This document shows, in pieces, positions 18,881-26,591 of a stretch of DNA of 64,000 bases (positions are counted from its first letter, which is position 1; each line of letters starts with the position of its first letter). A model generated the notes under the pieces. That model saw only the letters and a program-made list of their open reading frames with translations. It did no database searches and was not told the origin of the DNA. This DNA comes from Pseudomonas chlororaphis (GTDB lineage: Bacteria; Pseudomonadota; Gammaproteobacteria; Pseudomonadales; Pseudomonadaceae), in contig NZ_MSCT01000006.1 of NCBI RefSeq assembly GCF_001921865.1, positions 124,001 through 188,000 of the forward strand. Reading direction: 5' to 3'. A program made the position numbers and the translations under genes.

Positions 18881-19261
18881 TCAGCATTGTCGTCCGATGA
18901 CACTCAGGGTTCTGAGGACCAATGCCACGCCGCGTCGGGTGTCGGCGTTGCGTAGCAGTGCCAGCAGGTCGCGCAGGCTCGGCGGCGCGTGCGTCATGGT
19001 TTCGGCCTTGGCCTGGCGCAGGGCGTTGCCCAGGTGCCAGGTGGCGGCCGTGCCTTCCTCGAACAGCCGGGCGAGTTTCTCGACCATGGGCGGGTCGAGC
19101 AGATCCACCAGGTCGGAGAGCAGTGACAGCAGGTCGACCACGTTGTCGAGGCGGCCGCTGTCGAGCAGTGGTTGCAGTTTTTCCAGCAAGGCGTCGAGGC
19201 CCGCGTTGGGCCGGGTGCTGTCGGAAGTCGGGCCGGTTGGCCGTTGAGCGGAAGTATCCAT
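18881..19261 (-). CDS. DUF1641 protein
   Basis: 126 residues. A flexible Thr/Pro-rich start is followed by the DUF1641 helical region with the leucine-rich DNVVDLLSLLSDLVDLLDPP and ATWHLGNALRQAKAE. DUF1641 proteins are often encoded beside sulfide:quinone oxidoreductase-like or formate dehydrogenase genes; their role is unknown. It follows the flavoprotein gene by 26 bases with a strong GGAGG site, so the two are probably co-transcribed and co-functional. Confidence 0.8.
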   Translation of the reverse strand: MDTSAQRPTGPTSDSTRPNAGLDALLEKLQPLLDSGRLDNVVDLLSLLSDLVDLLDPPMVEKLARLFEEGTAATWHLGNALRQAKAETMTHAPPSLRDLLALLRNADTRRGVALVLRTLSVIGRQC

Positions 19262-19287
19262 GGCGATTCACTCCTCCCTGTGCAGGG

Positions 19288-20478
19288 TCAAAGCATTCCG
19301 CGGGCTACGGCCCAGTAGAGGCCGCGATTGAAGCCGTTACGCAACAGGCCGCCGAGTTTGTTCGGCGGGGTAGGCAAGACATCGTGGGCGTAGTCGTACC
19401 ACAGCGGCATGCCGGCATTGAGGCCCATTTGCGCCACCGCCTGGACGCGTCCGTCGTACACGGCGTTGGGCGCGCCCAGGCGGATCTCGGCGGCAATATT
19501 GTTGGCGATCACCGGCGCCTGGTTGTGGCAGGCACCGCCAGCCTTGCTGATGGGCAGGTCGACCGTGTCGCCGATCACGTAGACGCCCTCGAGGCCATAG
19601 ACTTGCAGCGTTTCGTGATGGGTCGGCAGCCAGCCTTCCTGGTTTGGTGCCTGGGACACACCGGATTCCAGCACCGCGTCCACGGCGCGGATCGGTGGGG
19701 TGGCCATCAGGATGTCGAAGGGCTGTGCGTCACCTTCCTCGGAGTAGGCGATGCGTTGGTCCGGGTCGACCCTGCTCAGGGTGAAGCCGCGCTGAAAGCG
19801 GATGTTCTTCTGTTCGAAGAGGCCGGGCAGGATCTCGCCGGTAGGGCGTTGCAGGAACAGGCAGTTGCGCAGCAGCTGGGCGGTGGTGGGGTAGGTGTAG
19901 ACGATCTCGACCTTGTCGCGGACCCCGCGGCGGCGCAGGAAGTCGTCCAGCATCAGGGTGGTTTCCACCGGGGCGATGCCGCACTGGTGAGGCACGTTGG
20001 GGGTTTGCGGGAAGGACACGGTGATGAAGATCCGGCCCTTTTCGATGCGGCTCAAGCGTTGCGCCAGCCGGCGTGCCGGCAGGTACTGATAGAAATGATC
20101 GCCGGCTTCCTTGAGCCCTTCGATGCGTTCCGGCGCCGGCAGGCAACCGGTGGCGATCACCAGGAAGTCATAACCCAGGCGTTTGCCGCTGCGGGTGCGC
20201 AGTTCCTGGCGGGCGAAATCGAAGCGTGTGACCTCGTCGACGGCAAAGGTGATTTCCGGACGCAGCAGCGAACGTTCCGGGCGTTTGAGTTCTTCCTCGA
20301 AGAACAGGTTGAACGCCACGTACATGAAGGCGGGCTTGTAGAAGTGGTCCGGCGAGTTGGACAGCAGGCTGATCCGCACCTCGTCGCGCAGGATCTCGGG
20401 ATACAGTTTGCCGGCCAGTTGGTTGGCGAGCATGGTGCCGCCCACGCCGCCGCCGACAATCACAATATGCTTGCTCAC
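19288..20478 (-). CDS. FAD oxidoreductase, sulfide:quinone oxidoreductase-like
   Basis: 396 residues, pyridine nucleotide-disulfide fold. FAD-binding HIVIVGGGVGGTMLANQL lies at the N-terminus and a second nucleotide motif in LEGVYVIGDTVDLP. Cysteines lie in PNVPHQCGIAP and GGACHNQAP, and the C-terminus is hydrophobic/basic, as in membrane-associated SQR types. The GTG at 20478 is preferred to an ATG at 20520 because GGAGG precedes it. Sulfide or another sulfur donor oxidised to the quinone pool is the likely role. Type and cysteine pattern were not verified, so NADH dehydrogenase-like function remains possible. Confidence 0.78.
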   Translation of the reverse strand: MSKHIVIVGGGVGGTMLANQLAGKLYPEILRDEVRISLLSNSPDHFYKPAFMYVAFNLFFEEELKRPERSLLRPEITFAVDEVTRFDFARQELRTRSGKRLGYDFLVIATGCLPAPERIEGLKEAGDHFYQYLPARRLAQRLSRIEKGRIFITVSFPQTPNVPHQCGIAPVETTLMLDDFLRRRGVRDKVEIVYTYPTTAQLLRNCLFLQRPTGEILPGLFEQKNIRFQRGFTLSRVDPDQRIAYSEEGDAQPFDILMATPPIRAVDAVLESGVSQAPNQEGWLPTHHETLQVYGLEGVYVIGDTVDLPISKAGGACHNQAPVIANNIAAEIRLGAPNAVYDGRVQAVAQMGLNAGMPLWYDYAHDVLPTPPNKLGGLLRNGFNRGLYWAVARGML

Positions 20479-20663
20479 TACGCGGACCCTCCCTGGTCGG
20501 GTCGGCTTCACGTACTGCATCGCTCGGATAACGGAAGTGGACGGGGGTAGAGATTTTCCTCAGATAAATCGGCCAGTGCCTGAGTAAATGTCCTCCCACT
20601 CTATACGGGTATATTCAAAGCGCCATAGGTCCCGACAAGCGGCCTGGAGATGGCTACTTTTCC

Positions 20664-20750
20664 CTTGCAGGAGCGAAGCTTGCTCGCGATCCAGGCCGCA
20701 GGCCGCCTGTGGATTCACCAGCGAGTCGCGGGCAAGCTTCGCTCTTGCAG
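20664..20750. repeat. REP pair downstream of the OprD gene
   Basis: TTGCAGGAGCGAAGCTTGCTCGCGA and its inverted partner TCGCGGGCAAGCTTCGCTCTTGC surround a ~30-base spacer. This is the GCGAAGCTTGC variant of the first REP family. It ends at the OprD stop. Confidence 0.8.
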
Positions 20751-20753
20751 AAA

Positions 20754-22019
20754 CTACAGCAGGCTGATCGGGTAGCTGACGATCAGGCGGTTCTCGTCGA
20801 ACTCGTTGGTGCTGAAGTCGCGGCGCATCGTCGAGTTGCGCCATTTGAAGTTCAGATCCTTGAACGTGCCGCTCTGCACGGTGTAGGCCAGTTCGCTCTC
20901 GCGTCCCCATTCCTTGCCGTCGGTGACGGTGCCGGTGTGCACGTTGTCGCCCTTGATATAGCGGTTCATCAGGGTCAGGCCGGGAATGCCGAGCGCGACG
21001 AAGTTGTAGTCGTGGCGCAGTTGCCAGGAGCGCTCCTGGGCGTTGTCGTAGCTGGCGTTGTAGCTGTCGTTGGCCAGGGTGCCGCCGCTGGTGCCGTTGA
21101 CGCGCATCCAGGCGCTGTCGCCGGTGAGTTTCTGCACGCCGACGTAGAAGGTGTGGCCGCCGTACCTGGCGGAGAACAGGCCCGACCAGGTCTTGTTGTC
21201 CAGGTCGCCGGCGCGGGCGCTGCCGTCGTCCTTGCCGTAGAAGAAGCCGATGTTGGCGCCCAGGGTCCAGTCGCCCAGCGGCTGGCTGTGGATCAGGTTG
21301 AGGTATTGCTGGCTGTAGATGTCCTTGAGCTGGGCGTTCCACACGCCGACCTGGGTGCGCTTGTCGTTGAAGCTGTACTCACCGCCCTGGAAGTTGAAGC
21401 GATCGGAGGTGAAGGCCGCTTTGCCGGTCATCGACATGTCGCTCATGCTGCTGTCGTCGCGCGGGCTGTTGGCGCGGAACTGGCCGCCGTAGAGGGTCAG
21501 GCCGGCGATTTCCCTGGAGGTGATCTGGCCGCCGCGGAAGGTCTGGGGCAGGGAGCGGCCGTCGTCCGAGCGCAGGATCGGCAGCACCGGCATCCATTCG
21601 CCGACCTTCACCTCTGTTTGCGATACGCGGGCCTTGAACGCCACGCCCAGGCGGCCGAAGTTGTCGGCCGGGCGCCCGTCGTGATCCAGCGGTAGCAACT
21701 GGCTGCCGCCGGTGCCTTTGCCGCCGTCGAGTTTCAGCGAGTACAGCCCCAGCACGTCCATGCCGACGCCGACGGTGCCCTGGGTGAAGCCGGACTTGGC
21801 GTCGAGGATAAAGCTCTGGGTCCATTCTTCAGCTTTGCCCTGGGCCTTGCCCGGGTTGGTGAAGTTGCGATTGATGTAGAAGTTGCGCAGGTTCAGGTTG
21901 GCCTTGGCATCTTCGAGAAAGCCGGACTCCTGGGCCATGACCGGCAGCGCCGTGCCGGCGATGCTGGCGGCCAGCAGGCCAGGCAACAGGGAGTGTGGAG
22001 TGCGAGTGGATGGCTGCAT
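20754..22019 (-). CDS. OprD-family outer membrane porin
   Basis: Substrate-specific 18-strand porin, 421 residues. The signal peptide (about 1-29) is cleaved after PVMA. The mature start QESGFLEDAKANLNLRNFYI is the OprD hallmark, and the protein ends in a beta-strand EFDENRLIVSYPISLL. OprD/Occ porins carry amino acids (OccD) or aromatic and other carboxylates (OccK). Next to the pca block an aromatic-acid substrate is likely, but this is inference. No ABC or other transporter is attached. Confidence 0.92.
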   Translation of the reverse strand: MQPSTRTPHSLLPGLLAASIAGTALPVMAQESGFLEDAKANLNLRNFYINRNFTNPGKAQGKAEEWTQSFILDAKSGFTQGTVGVGMDVLGLYSLKLDGGKGTGGSQLLPLDHDGRPADNFGRLGVAFKARVSQTEVKVGEWMPVLPILRSDDGRSLPQTFRGGQITSREIAGLTLYGGQFRANSPRDDSSMSDMSMTGKAAFTSDRFNFQGGEYSFNDKRTQVGVWNAQLKDIYSQQYLNLIHSQPLGDWTLGANIGFFYGKDDGSARAGDLDNKTWSGLFSARYGGHTFYVGVQKLTGDSAWMRVNGTSGGTLANDSYNASYDNAQERSWQLRHDYNFVALGIPGLTLMNRYIKGDNVHTGTVTDGKEWGRESELAYTVQSGTFKDLNFKWRNSTMRRDFSTNEFDENRLIVSYPISLL

Positions 22020-22595
22020 GGATCGGTCTCTCTAATTGTTAGGGATGAGGCAGGGCGCTGCCGCAACTCAAGTTGCAGACAAGGTTGAAACCGGGAGGGC
22101 GAAAAGGGGCGGTATCAGCCGGAGCGGGCAGGGCGTGGGGTCATGACGACGAACCTGTTGTTATTGGTTTTTGTAGGTGCGGGGGCATGGTGCAGGCGAT
22201 CCCGCGGGCGATTCAATTGCAGCAAGGGGGTTCTGGGCGATCATCGAACACAAACGTGCGGCAATCCTCGAATGTTCGGCGCCAGGCAAGGCATGGGCAG
22301 TATTCCTGGCGGCATCTCATTGATTCGTTATTGGTATCAAGTAAGTAACGCTTTGGTTGTAAGTGATTGTCCATCGCTCGGATAGTATCGAACGGTATAT
22401 AAGTAATCGCTGGTCATGCTTGATAAAGCGTATTAGCGATTATCGTGAAATGGTTTAAGGGAAAGCTATGTGGTAACTGGCAAAGGAAACCCGTCTTGCT
22501 ATATTAAAATTCCTCAGGGCGAGTAAGGAGAAGTTTGGAAGTTTCGTCAGGAGCCATGTTTCATATCGTGCCGAAACAATAAATGGAGATACATC
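22020..22595. other. AT-richer intergenic between the porin and the RiPP cluster
   Basis: The left part is the porin leader. From about 22200 the base composition turns visibly more AT-rich than the flanks. No supported gene: a frame at 22143-22385 lacks a ribosome site and family features. The right part holds the candidate promoter and leader of the peptide gene. Confidence 0.5.
22478..22588 (+). promoter_or_regulatory. Candidate promoter and regulated leader of the RiPP operon
   Basis: TGGCAA (22478-22483), a 16-base spacer and TATATT (22500-22505) could be a weak sigma-70 promoter with a start near 22512. The ~84-base leader holds four GGA triplets (22527, 22537, 22550, 22585), as in Rsm-controlled messages. 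It also contains AACAATAA (22575-22582), an exact AANAANAA Crc/Hfq motif, just before the ribosome site TGGAG. All are sequence matches only. Confidence 0.4.
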
Positions 22596-22856
22596 ATGAC
22601 TACTCGGGTAAATCAGGAACGTCTCGCGTCGGTGGTAGGTCGTGCACTTCTGGACAAGGAGTTTGCCGCGCAACTGCATAAGGATCCGGAGGCTGCGGCC
22701 AAAGGCATCGGTGTGCACTTGAGCGCCACCGAGTTGACCGCAGTCAAAACCATCGATACGGCAAAACTGACCACCGCGGCTTCTGCCATTCGGGACAAGA
22801 TTGGCGTCGCCGCGATATTCGATACCCAGCAGCAGCAACAAGCGCGAATGGATTGA
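22596..22856 (+). CDS. RiPP precursor peptide, Os1348/NHLP-type leader
   Basis: 86 residues. The N-terminal ~60 residues read like the Os1348/nitrile-hydratase-like leader clan: LASVVGRALLDKEFAAQL, then DPEAAAKGIGVHLSATEL. The tail AAIFDTQQQQQARMD, with five consecutive glutamines, is the likely core. There is no signal peptide and no Cys, Ser or Thr array, so lanthionine or heterocycle chemistry is unlikely; the modifiable residues are Phe, Asp, Thr, Gln and Met. The start has the ribosome site GGAG at 8 bases. Three candidate maturation genes follow on the same strand. Leader family assigned from memory. Confidence 0.75.
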   Translation: MTTRVNQERLASVVGRALLDKEFAAQLHKDPEAAAKGIGVHLSATELTAVKTIDTAKLTTAASAIRDKIGVAAIFDTQQQQQARMD

Positions 22857-22957
22857 TTCGCCACTGCCCTTTGGCGTGCCGCCTCCGCAGGGAGCGGCGC
22901 GCCTCAGGGCTCCGGGACCCAGACCACGCCCATTTACCCCGTCCGGAGTGCTGCTTC

Positions 22958-23434
22958 ATGTCCGTGATCCTGACTGCCATGGAACCCGACGATTTCTCCC
23001 TGTTTGCCGCAAGGGCCCTGGCCGAATACGCCGAGGGCATGGTGGCCGCTGGCGAGTGGGTGGCGTCGCAGGCCGCGGCCAAGGCCGGGGAAGTCTGGGC
23101 GCAACTGCTGCCCCAGGGCCGCTTGAGCGAGAACAATCAGTTCTGGCGGGTCGCCAGCGATGGCGAACGGGTCGGCGAATTATGGCTGGCCGAGCGCCGG
23201 GTGGGCGACAGGCGCGTGGCGTTTATCCTGGATATCTATATCGAACCCGCGCGGCGACGGCAGGGCTATGCCCGGCAGACGCTGCTGGCCATTGAGGACA
23301 AGGCCCGCGAAGCCGGCTGCGAGGAGATGCGCCTGCATGTCTTCGGCCATAACCGGGCGGCGCGCAGCCTTTACGAGCGACTGGGTTACGGCATCGCCAG
23401 CCTGACGATGAGCAAGGACCTGCCGCGATCTTGA
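22958..23434 (+). CDS. GNAT N-acetyltransferase in the RiPP cluster
   Basis: 158 residues. The GNAT fold has acetyl-CoA motif A at FILDIYIEPARRRQGYARQT and the terminal ARSLYERLGYGIASLTMSKD. The start at MSVILTAMEPDDF (22958) fits the family; upstream in-frame codons are non-homologous. It lies 101 bases after the precursor gene and 14 before the hydroxylase gene, so it is probably in one operon. It may acetylate the peptide's N-terminus or a side chain, or give self-protection by acetylating the product; neither is proven. Confidence 0.8.
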   Translation: MSVILTAMEPDDFSLFAARALAEYAEGMVAAGEWVASQAAAKAGEVWAQLLPQGRLSENNQFWRVASDGERVGELWLAERRVGDRRVAFILDIYIEPARRRQGYARQTLLAIEDKAREAGCEEMRLHVFGHNRAARSLYERLGYGIASLTMSKDLPRS

Positions 23435-23448
23435 GGGAAGCTTGAAAA

Positions 23449-24579
23449 ATGGACATGTCCAATTCCAATCAACAGGTCGACGATCTGTTTCATGGCAGCA
23501 CTTTCCTGCCCGATACCGAGCCGGAACGCTTCGAACGTTTGTTAGCGCAAGTTGAACGCAACCGATACACGATGTTTGTCGCGCTTTATACGGAGTTGTT
23601 TCAACTCTTCTCCGCTCATGAACAAGTGGCGGGGTTCTTTGAACAGGCATTGGCTGTTGTTCTAATGCCCGCGGCCGAACAACGGCTGATTATCAATCAT
23701 CCGGTATTTCAGATCTGGTCGATATTGACCTTTTGTGAAACCAACTTGGTATTGACCGGGAAGAATAGCGATACTTTGCCGTTGCAAGGAAAGTTGCTCG
23801 AGTTCTGCGACGTGCTCAAGCGTATCGATGTTGCCCGGGACGAGAGTCCGCCGGTCTATCGTTTCGATGCCGACCCTTTGATCGCCCAGGTCACGCCGCC
23901 CAGTTACGAGTTTCCCCAGGATGAACACCTGAGGAAGCAACTGGAGCGGGGAGGTTATTCCACGGCGTTTTTCCGCGACGTGATGCAGATCGCCCTGCTG
24001 CGGATCCAGCACACCTGGCCCGAATGCCATCGGCAGTGGCAGGTGCTGGTCAAGGCGGTCTGCTATCTGCCCGACGGCGCTTTTCGCAGTTGCTCCGCGT
24101 CCCGCTATACGGGGGTCATTCTGCTGTCCAGTCGGGACAATTCGATCCTGGACATGGAAGAGTCCCTGGTCCACGAGGCCATCCATCAGTTGCTGTACAA
24201 CATTGTCGAGGTCTGCCCGGTGGTCGATCCCCAAGCCTCGCGGGAAACCCTGTTCACCTTGCCGTGGTCGGGGCAGCAACGCGACCTGTACGGTTACTTC
24301 CATGCCTTCTACGTGTACGTCGCCCTGGTCAAGTACCTGGAGCGGGTGAAGTCGCGCCCGCCCCGGGAGCTGCAGGCTGCCCGGGAGCGCCTGGGGTTTA
24401 TCCTGCGGGGCCTGGTCAGGGCGTTGCCGGATTTCGCCGCCAGTCCGGATTTCACTCCCCAGGGCCGCGAGCTGCTGGAAAACCTGATGCGCGAAGTGCA
24501 GGACCTGGCCTTGCGGCATGCCGCGCTGCTGGGCGACGGCGAGCCGGCGGCGGGGCCGGTGCTGGGCATGACGGCTTGA
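23449..24579 (+). CDS. HExxH peptide beta-hydroxylase-like protein
   Basis: 376 residues, no signal peptide. The metal motif is SLVHEAIHQLLYN (H242, E243, H246), with a third ligand candidate H285 in LYGYFHAFYVYVALV. This pattern resembles alpha-ketoglutarate-dependent HExxH proteins, whose characterised members hydroxylate beta-carbons of core peptides and were first studied fused to radical SAM cyclophane synthases. Here the protein is free-standing, and its N-terminal ~150 residues are helical with no recognised domain. The gene lies between the GNAT and MNIO genes with gaps of about 15 bases. A zinc peptidase is the alternative reading of HExxH. Confidence 0.72.
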   Translation: MDMSNSNQQVDDLFHGSTFLPDTEPERFERLLAQVERNRYTMFVALYTELFQLFSAHEQVAGFFEQALAVVLMPAAEQRLIINHPVFQIWSILTFCETNLVLTGKNSDTLPLQGKLLEFCDVLKRIDVARDESPPVYRFDADPLIAQVTPPSYEFPQDEHLRKQLERGGYSTAFFRDVMQIALLRIQHTWPECHRQWQVLVKAVCYLPDGAFRSCSASRYTGVILLSSRDNSILDMEESLVHEAIHQLLYNIVEVCPVVDPQASRETLFTLPWSGQQRDLYGYFHAFYVYVALVKYLERVKSRPPRELQAARERLGFILRGLVRALPDFAASPDFTPQGRELLENLMREVQDLALRHAALLGDGEPAAGPVLGMTA

Positions 24580-24594
24580 GCCTGGGAGGCGGAC

Positions 24595-26520
24595 ATGGAC
24601 CGGTTCGACTCTTCGCGTTTTGCCCAGGCCGGCGTCGGCCTGGAATACCACCTGCCGCGGCGATCCGCTGAGGGCGATCCGACCCTGGAGCGGATTCTCG
24701 GCGAGGGCCTGCCGTTTTTCGACTATCTCGAATTCCAGCCCACCCATTGCATCCTCCAGCCGGGCCTGCTGGAGCTGAGCGGGCATACGCCGGTGTTGCT
24801 GCATTCTTCCAGTTTGTCCCTGGGCAGCGTCGGCATCGAGATGGACCCCGAGTTTCTGCGCATGACTCGCCGCCTGTGCGACAAGACCGGCTCGCCCTGG
24901 CTGGCGGAGCATATTTCCTGGTCGCGCTTTCATGGCGGCGACACCCAGCACTTCATCCTGCCGACCCTGGCCGAGGAGGTGGCCGACACCGTGGTGGCCA
25001 ATGCCCTGGCGCTGCGGGACTACACCGGCACGCCGCTGGTGCTGGAGAACGCGCCGCGCCTGCTGGCGCTGGACGACAACCGGGGCGGGGCGGAAGGCGC
25101 GTTCATTTCCAGCATCGTGCAGCGCAGCGAGGCCGGGTTTCTGCTCGACCTCGACAGCGCGATCGCCACTGCCCGGACCCTGGGCTACGACCTGCACGAC
25201 TACCTGGGGTCGCTACCGCTGGACCGGTTGATCGAAGTGCATATCGCCGATCCGCTGCGGGATTGGGAGATGCTGCGGCAGCTGTTTGCCTGCTCGCCGC
25301 TGAAGGCGGTGACCCTCGAATGGGACATCGGCAACCCGGACGACGACGAAGCCCTGGCGCGGCTGGTCGGGGCGATCAAGGCGCTGCGCCCGCAAACGTT
25401 GTTCTGGCAAGGCTGCCCGGCGCCGGACGAGCCCGCGGCGCCTGTCACGGCCGGGACGCCGCTGACGCTGCGGGACAGTGTCTGGCTCAGCTTCGCCGCC
25501 GAGTCGTTCCGCGTTCGGGACCGGCAGTTGGGGATCGACCAGGCGTTCGCCGCGGACAACCTGGGGCTGTTGCAACACTTTCTGCGACCGCAGAGCCTTG
25601 ATAGCGCCCTGTTGCTGCCGGGCGTGCTGGAAGAGGAGGGCCGCCTGGCGTTCTTGCAACAATTGCTCGAACTGGGCGTGCTGGTGCCTGGCGACGCTCG
25701 AACCCAGGCCGAGGGGCCTGGCCAATCGCCCTGGACGCACTGGGACGCCGCCCTGGATTTTTACCTGGGGACCCGGACCGCGGCGGATACGCCCTACGTC
25801 AGCGTGCTCGACCTGGAGCAGCAGTTGACGGACAAGACCGTGCAGCGGCGCCAGCCTTCGGCCTTCAAGGATTACTTTTCCCATCCGTTCTTCGCCCTCG
25901 ACAACCCGCTGCTGGCGTCGGCCGGGCTGATGGAGCGGCCGGCCCTGCTCGACACGTTGATCCAGCGCAGCACCTCGCGCGCGTTCGAGGCACGGCCGTT
26001 GAGCGCGCAACAGCTGTCGGTGCTGCTGTATTACACCTGGGGCGCGACGGTCATGGAGCAGAACCGCATGGGCGATTTCTTCCTGCACAAGACCTCGCCG
26101 GCCGGCGGCTCGTTGCATGTCACCGAGGTCTACCCGCTGCTGATGAATGTGCAGGGCCTGGACAACGGCCTGTATCACTATTCAGTGCGGCGCCACGGCC
26201 TGGAACTGTTGTCGCGGGAAGATCCGCGGCAGTGGATCAACGAGGCCTGCGGCGGCCAGCCCTGGATCGACCAGGCGGCGGTGGTGTTCCTGTCCACCGC
26301 GCGGCTGGAGCGCATGGCCTGGAAGTACGAGTTCAGCCGGGCATTGCGGGTGGCCCTGATGGACAGCGGGCACCTGAGCCAGAGCTTCTCCCTGGTGGCC
26401 ACCGCGCTGGGCCTCAAGTGCTGTACCACGGCGGCCCTGCGCGACGAAACCTTCGAAACCCGGTTGGGCCTGGACTACTTGCAGGAGCCGGTGTTTCTGC
26501 TCAATGGCGCGGGCTATTGA
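24595..26520 (+). CDS. MNIO (DUF692) - SagB-type dehydrogenase fusion
   Basis: 641 residues with two enzymes in one chain. Residues ~8-265 form a DUF692/MNIO TIM barrel: GVGLEYHLP, LHSSSLSLGS (H70), LAEHISW (E105, H106), LVLENAPR (E151), LLDLDSA (D185) and EVHIADP (H216), then EWDIGNP. MNIOs are multinuclear iron oxidases that alter peptide residues. Residues ~445-641 are a SagB-type nitroreductase-fold flavin domain: IQRSTSRAF (R458), SPAGGSLHVTEVYP, GLYHYS and ALGLKCCTTAALRDETF. The linker (WTHWDAALDFYLGTR) also resembles SagB N-terminal regions. The usual MNIO His motif after the HLAGH position is not evident here. Last gene of the cluster. Confidence 0.85.
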   Translation: MDRFDSSRFAQAGVGLEYHLPRRSAEGDPTLERILGEGLPFFDYLEFQPTHCILQPGLLELSGHTPVLLHSSSLSLGSVGIEMDPEFLRMTRRLCDKTGSPWLAEHISWSRFHGGDTQHFILPTLAEEVADTVVANALALRDYTGTPLVLENAPRLLALDDNRGGAEGAFISSIVQRSEAGFLLDLDSAIATARTLGYDLHDYLGSLPLDRLIEVHIADPLRDWEMLRQLFACSPLKAVTLEWDIGNPDDDEALARLVGAIKALRPQTLFWQGCPAPDEPAAPVTAGTPLTLRDSVWLSFAAESFRVRDRQLGIDQAFAADNLGLLQHFLRPQSLDSALLLPGVLEEEGRLAFLQQLLELGVLVPGDARTQAEGPGQSPWTHWDAALDFYLGTRTAADTPYVSVLDLEQQLTDKTVQRRQPSAFKDYFSHPFFALDNPLLASAGLMERPALLDTLIQRSTSRAFEARPLSAQQLSVLLYYTWGATVMEQNRMGDFFLHKTSPAGGSLHVTEVYPLLMNVQGLDNGLYHYSVRRHGLELLSREDPRQWINEACGGQPWIDQAAVVFLSTARLERMAWKYEFSRALRVALMDSGHLSQSFSLVATALGLKCCTTAALRDETFETRLGLDYLQEPVFLLNGAGY

Positions 26521-26544
26521 GGGGATAGCCCGTGCGCCAGGCAT

Positions 26545-26574
26545 AAAAAAAACCCGCCATCAGGCGGGTTTTTT
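26545..26574. terminator. Bidirectional terminator between the RiPP and efflux operons
   Basis: AACCCGCC-atca-GGCGGGTT with A-run and T-run on the two sides. It serves the RiPP operon (+) and ttgC (-), which converge. Confidence 0.9.
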
Positions 26575-26591
26575 CAAGCGCGGAGCGCGGA

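Noticed and set aside
22143-22385. An 80-codon frame upstream of the RiPP precursor as a second peptide
   Set aside because: No ribosome site, no leader-type helix and a composition unlike NHLP peptides; the region is AT-rich and probably regulatory.
22478-22503. TGGC...TTGC before the RiPP precursor as a sigma-54 promoter
   Set aside because: The distance between the GG and GC elements is several bases too long for the fixed -24/-12 spacing.
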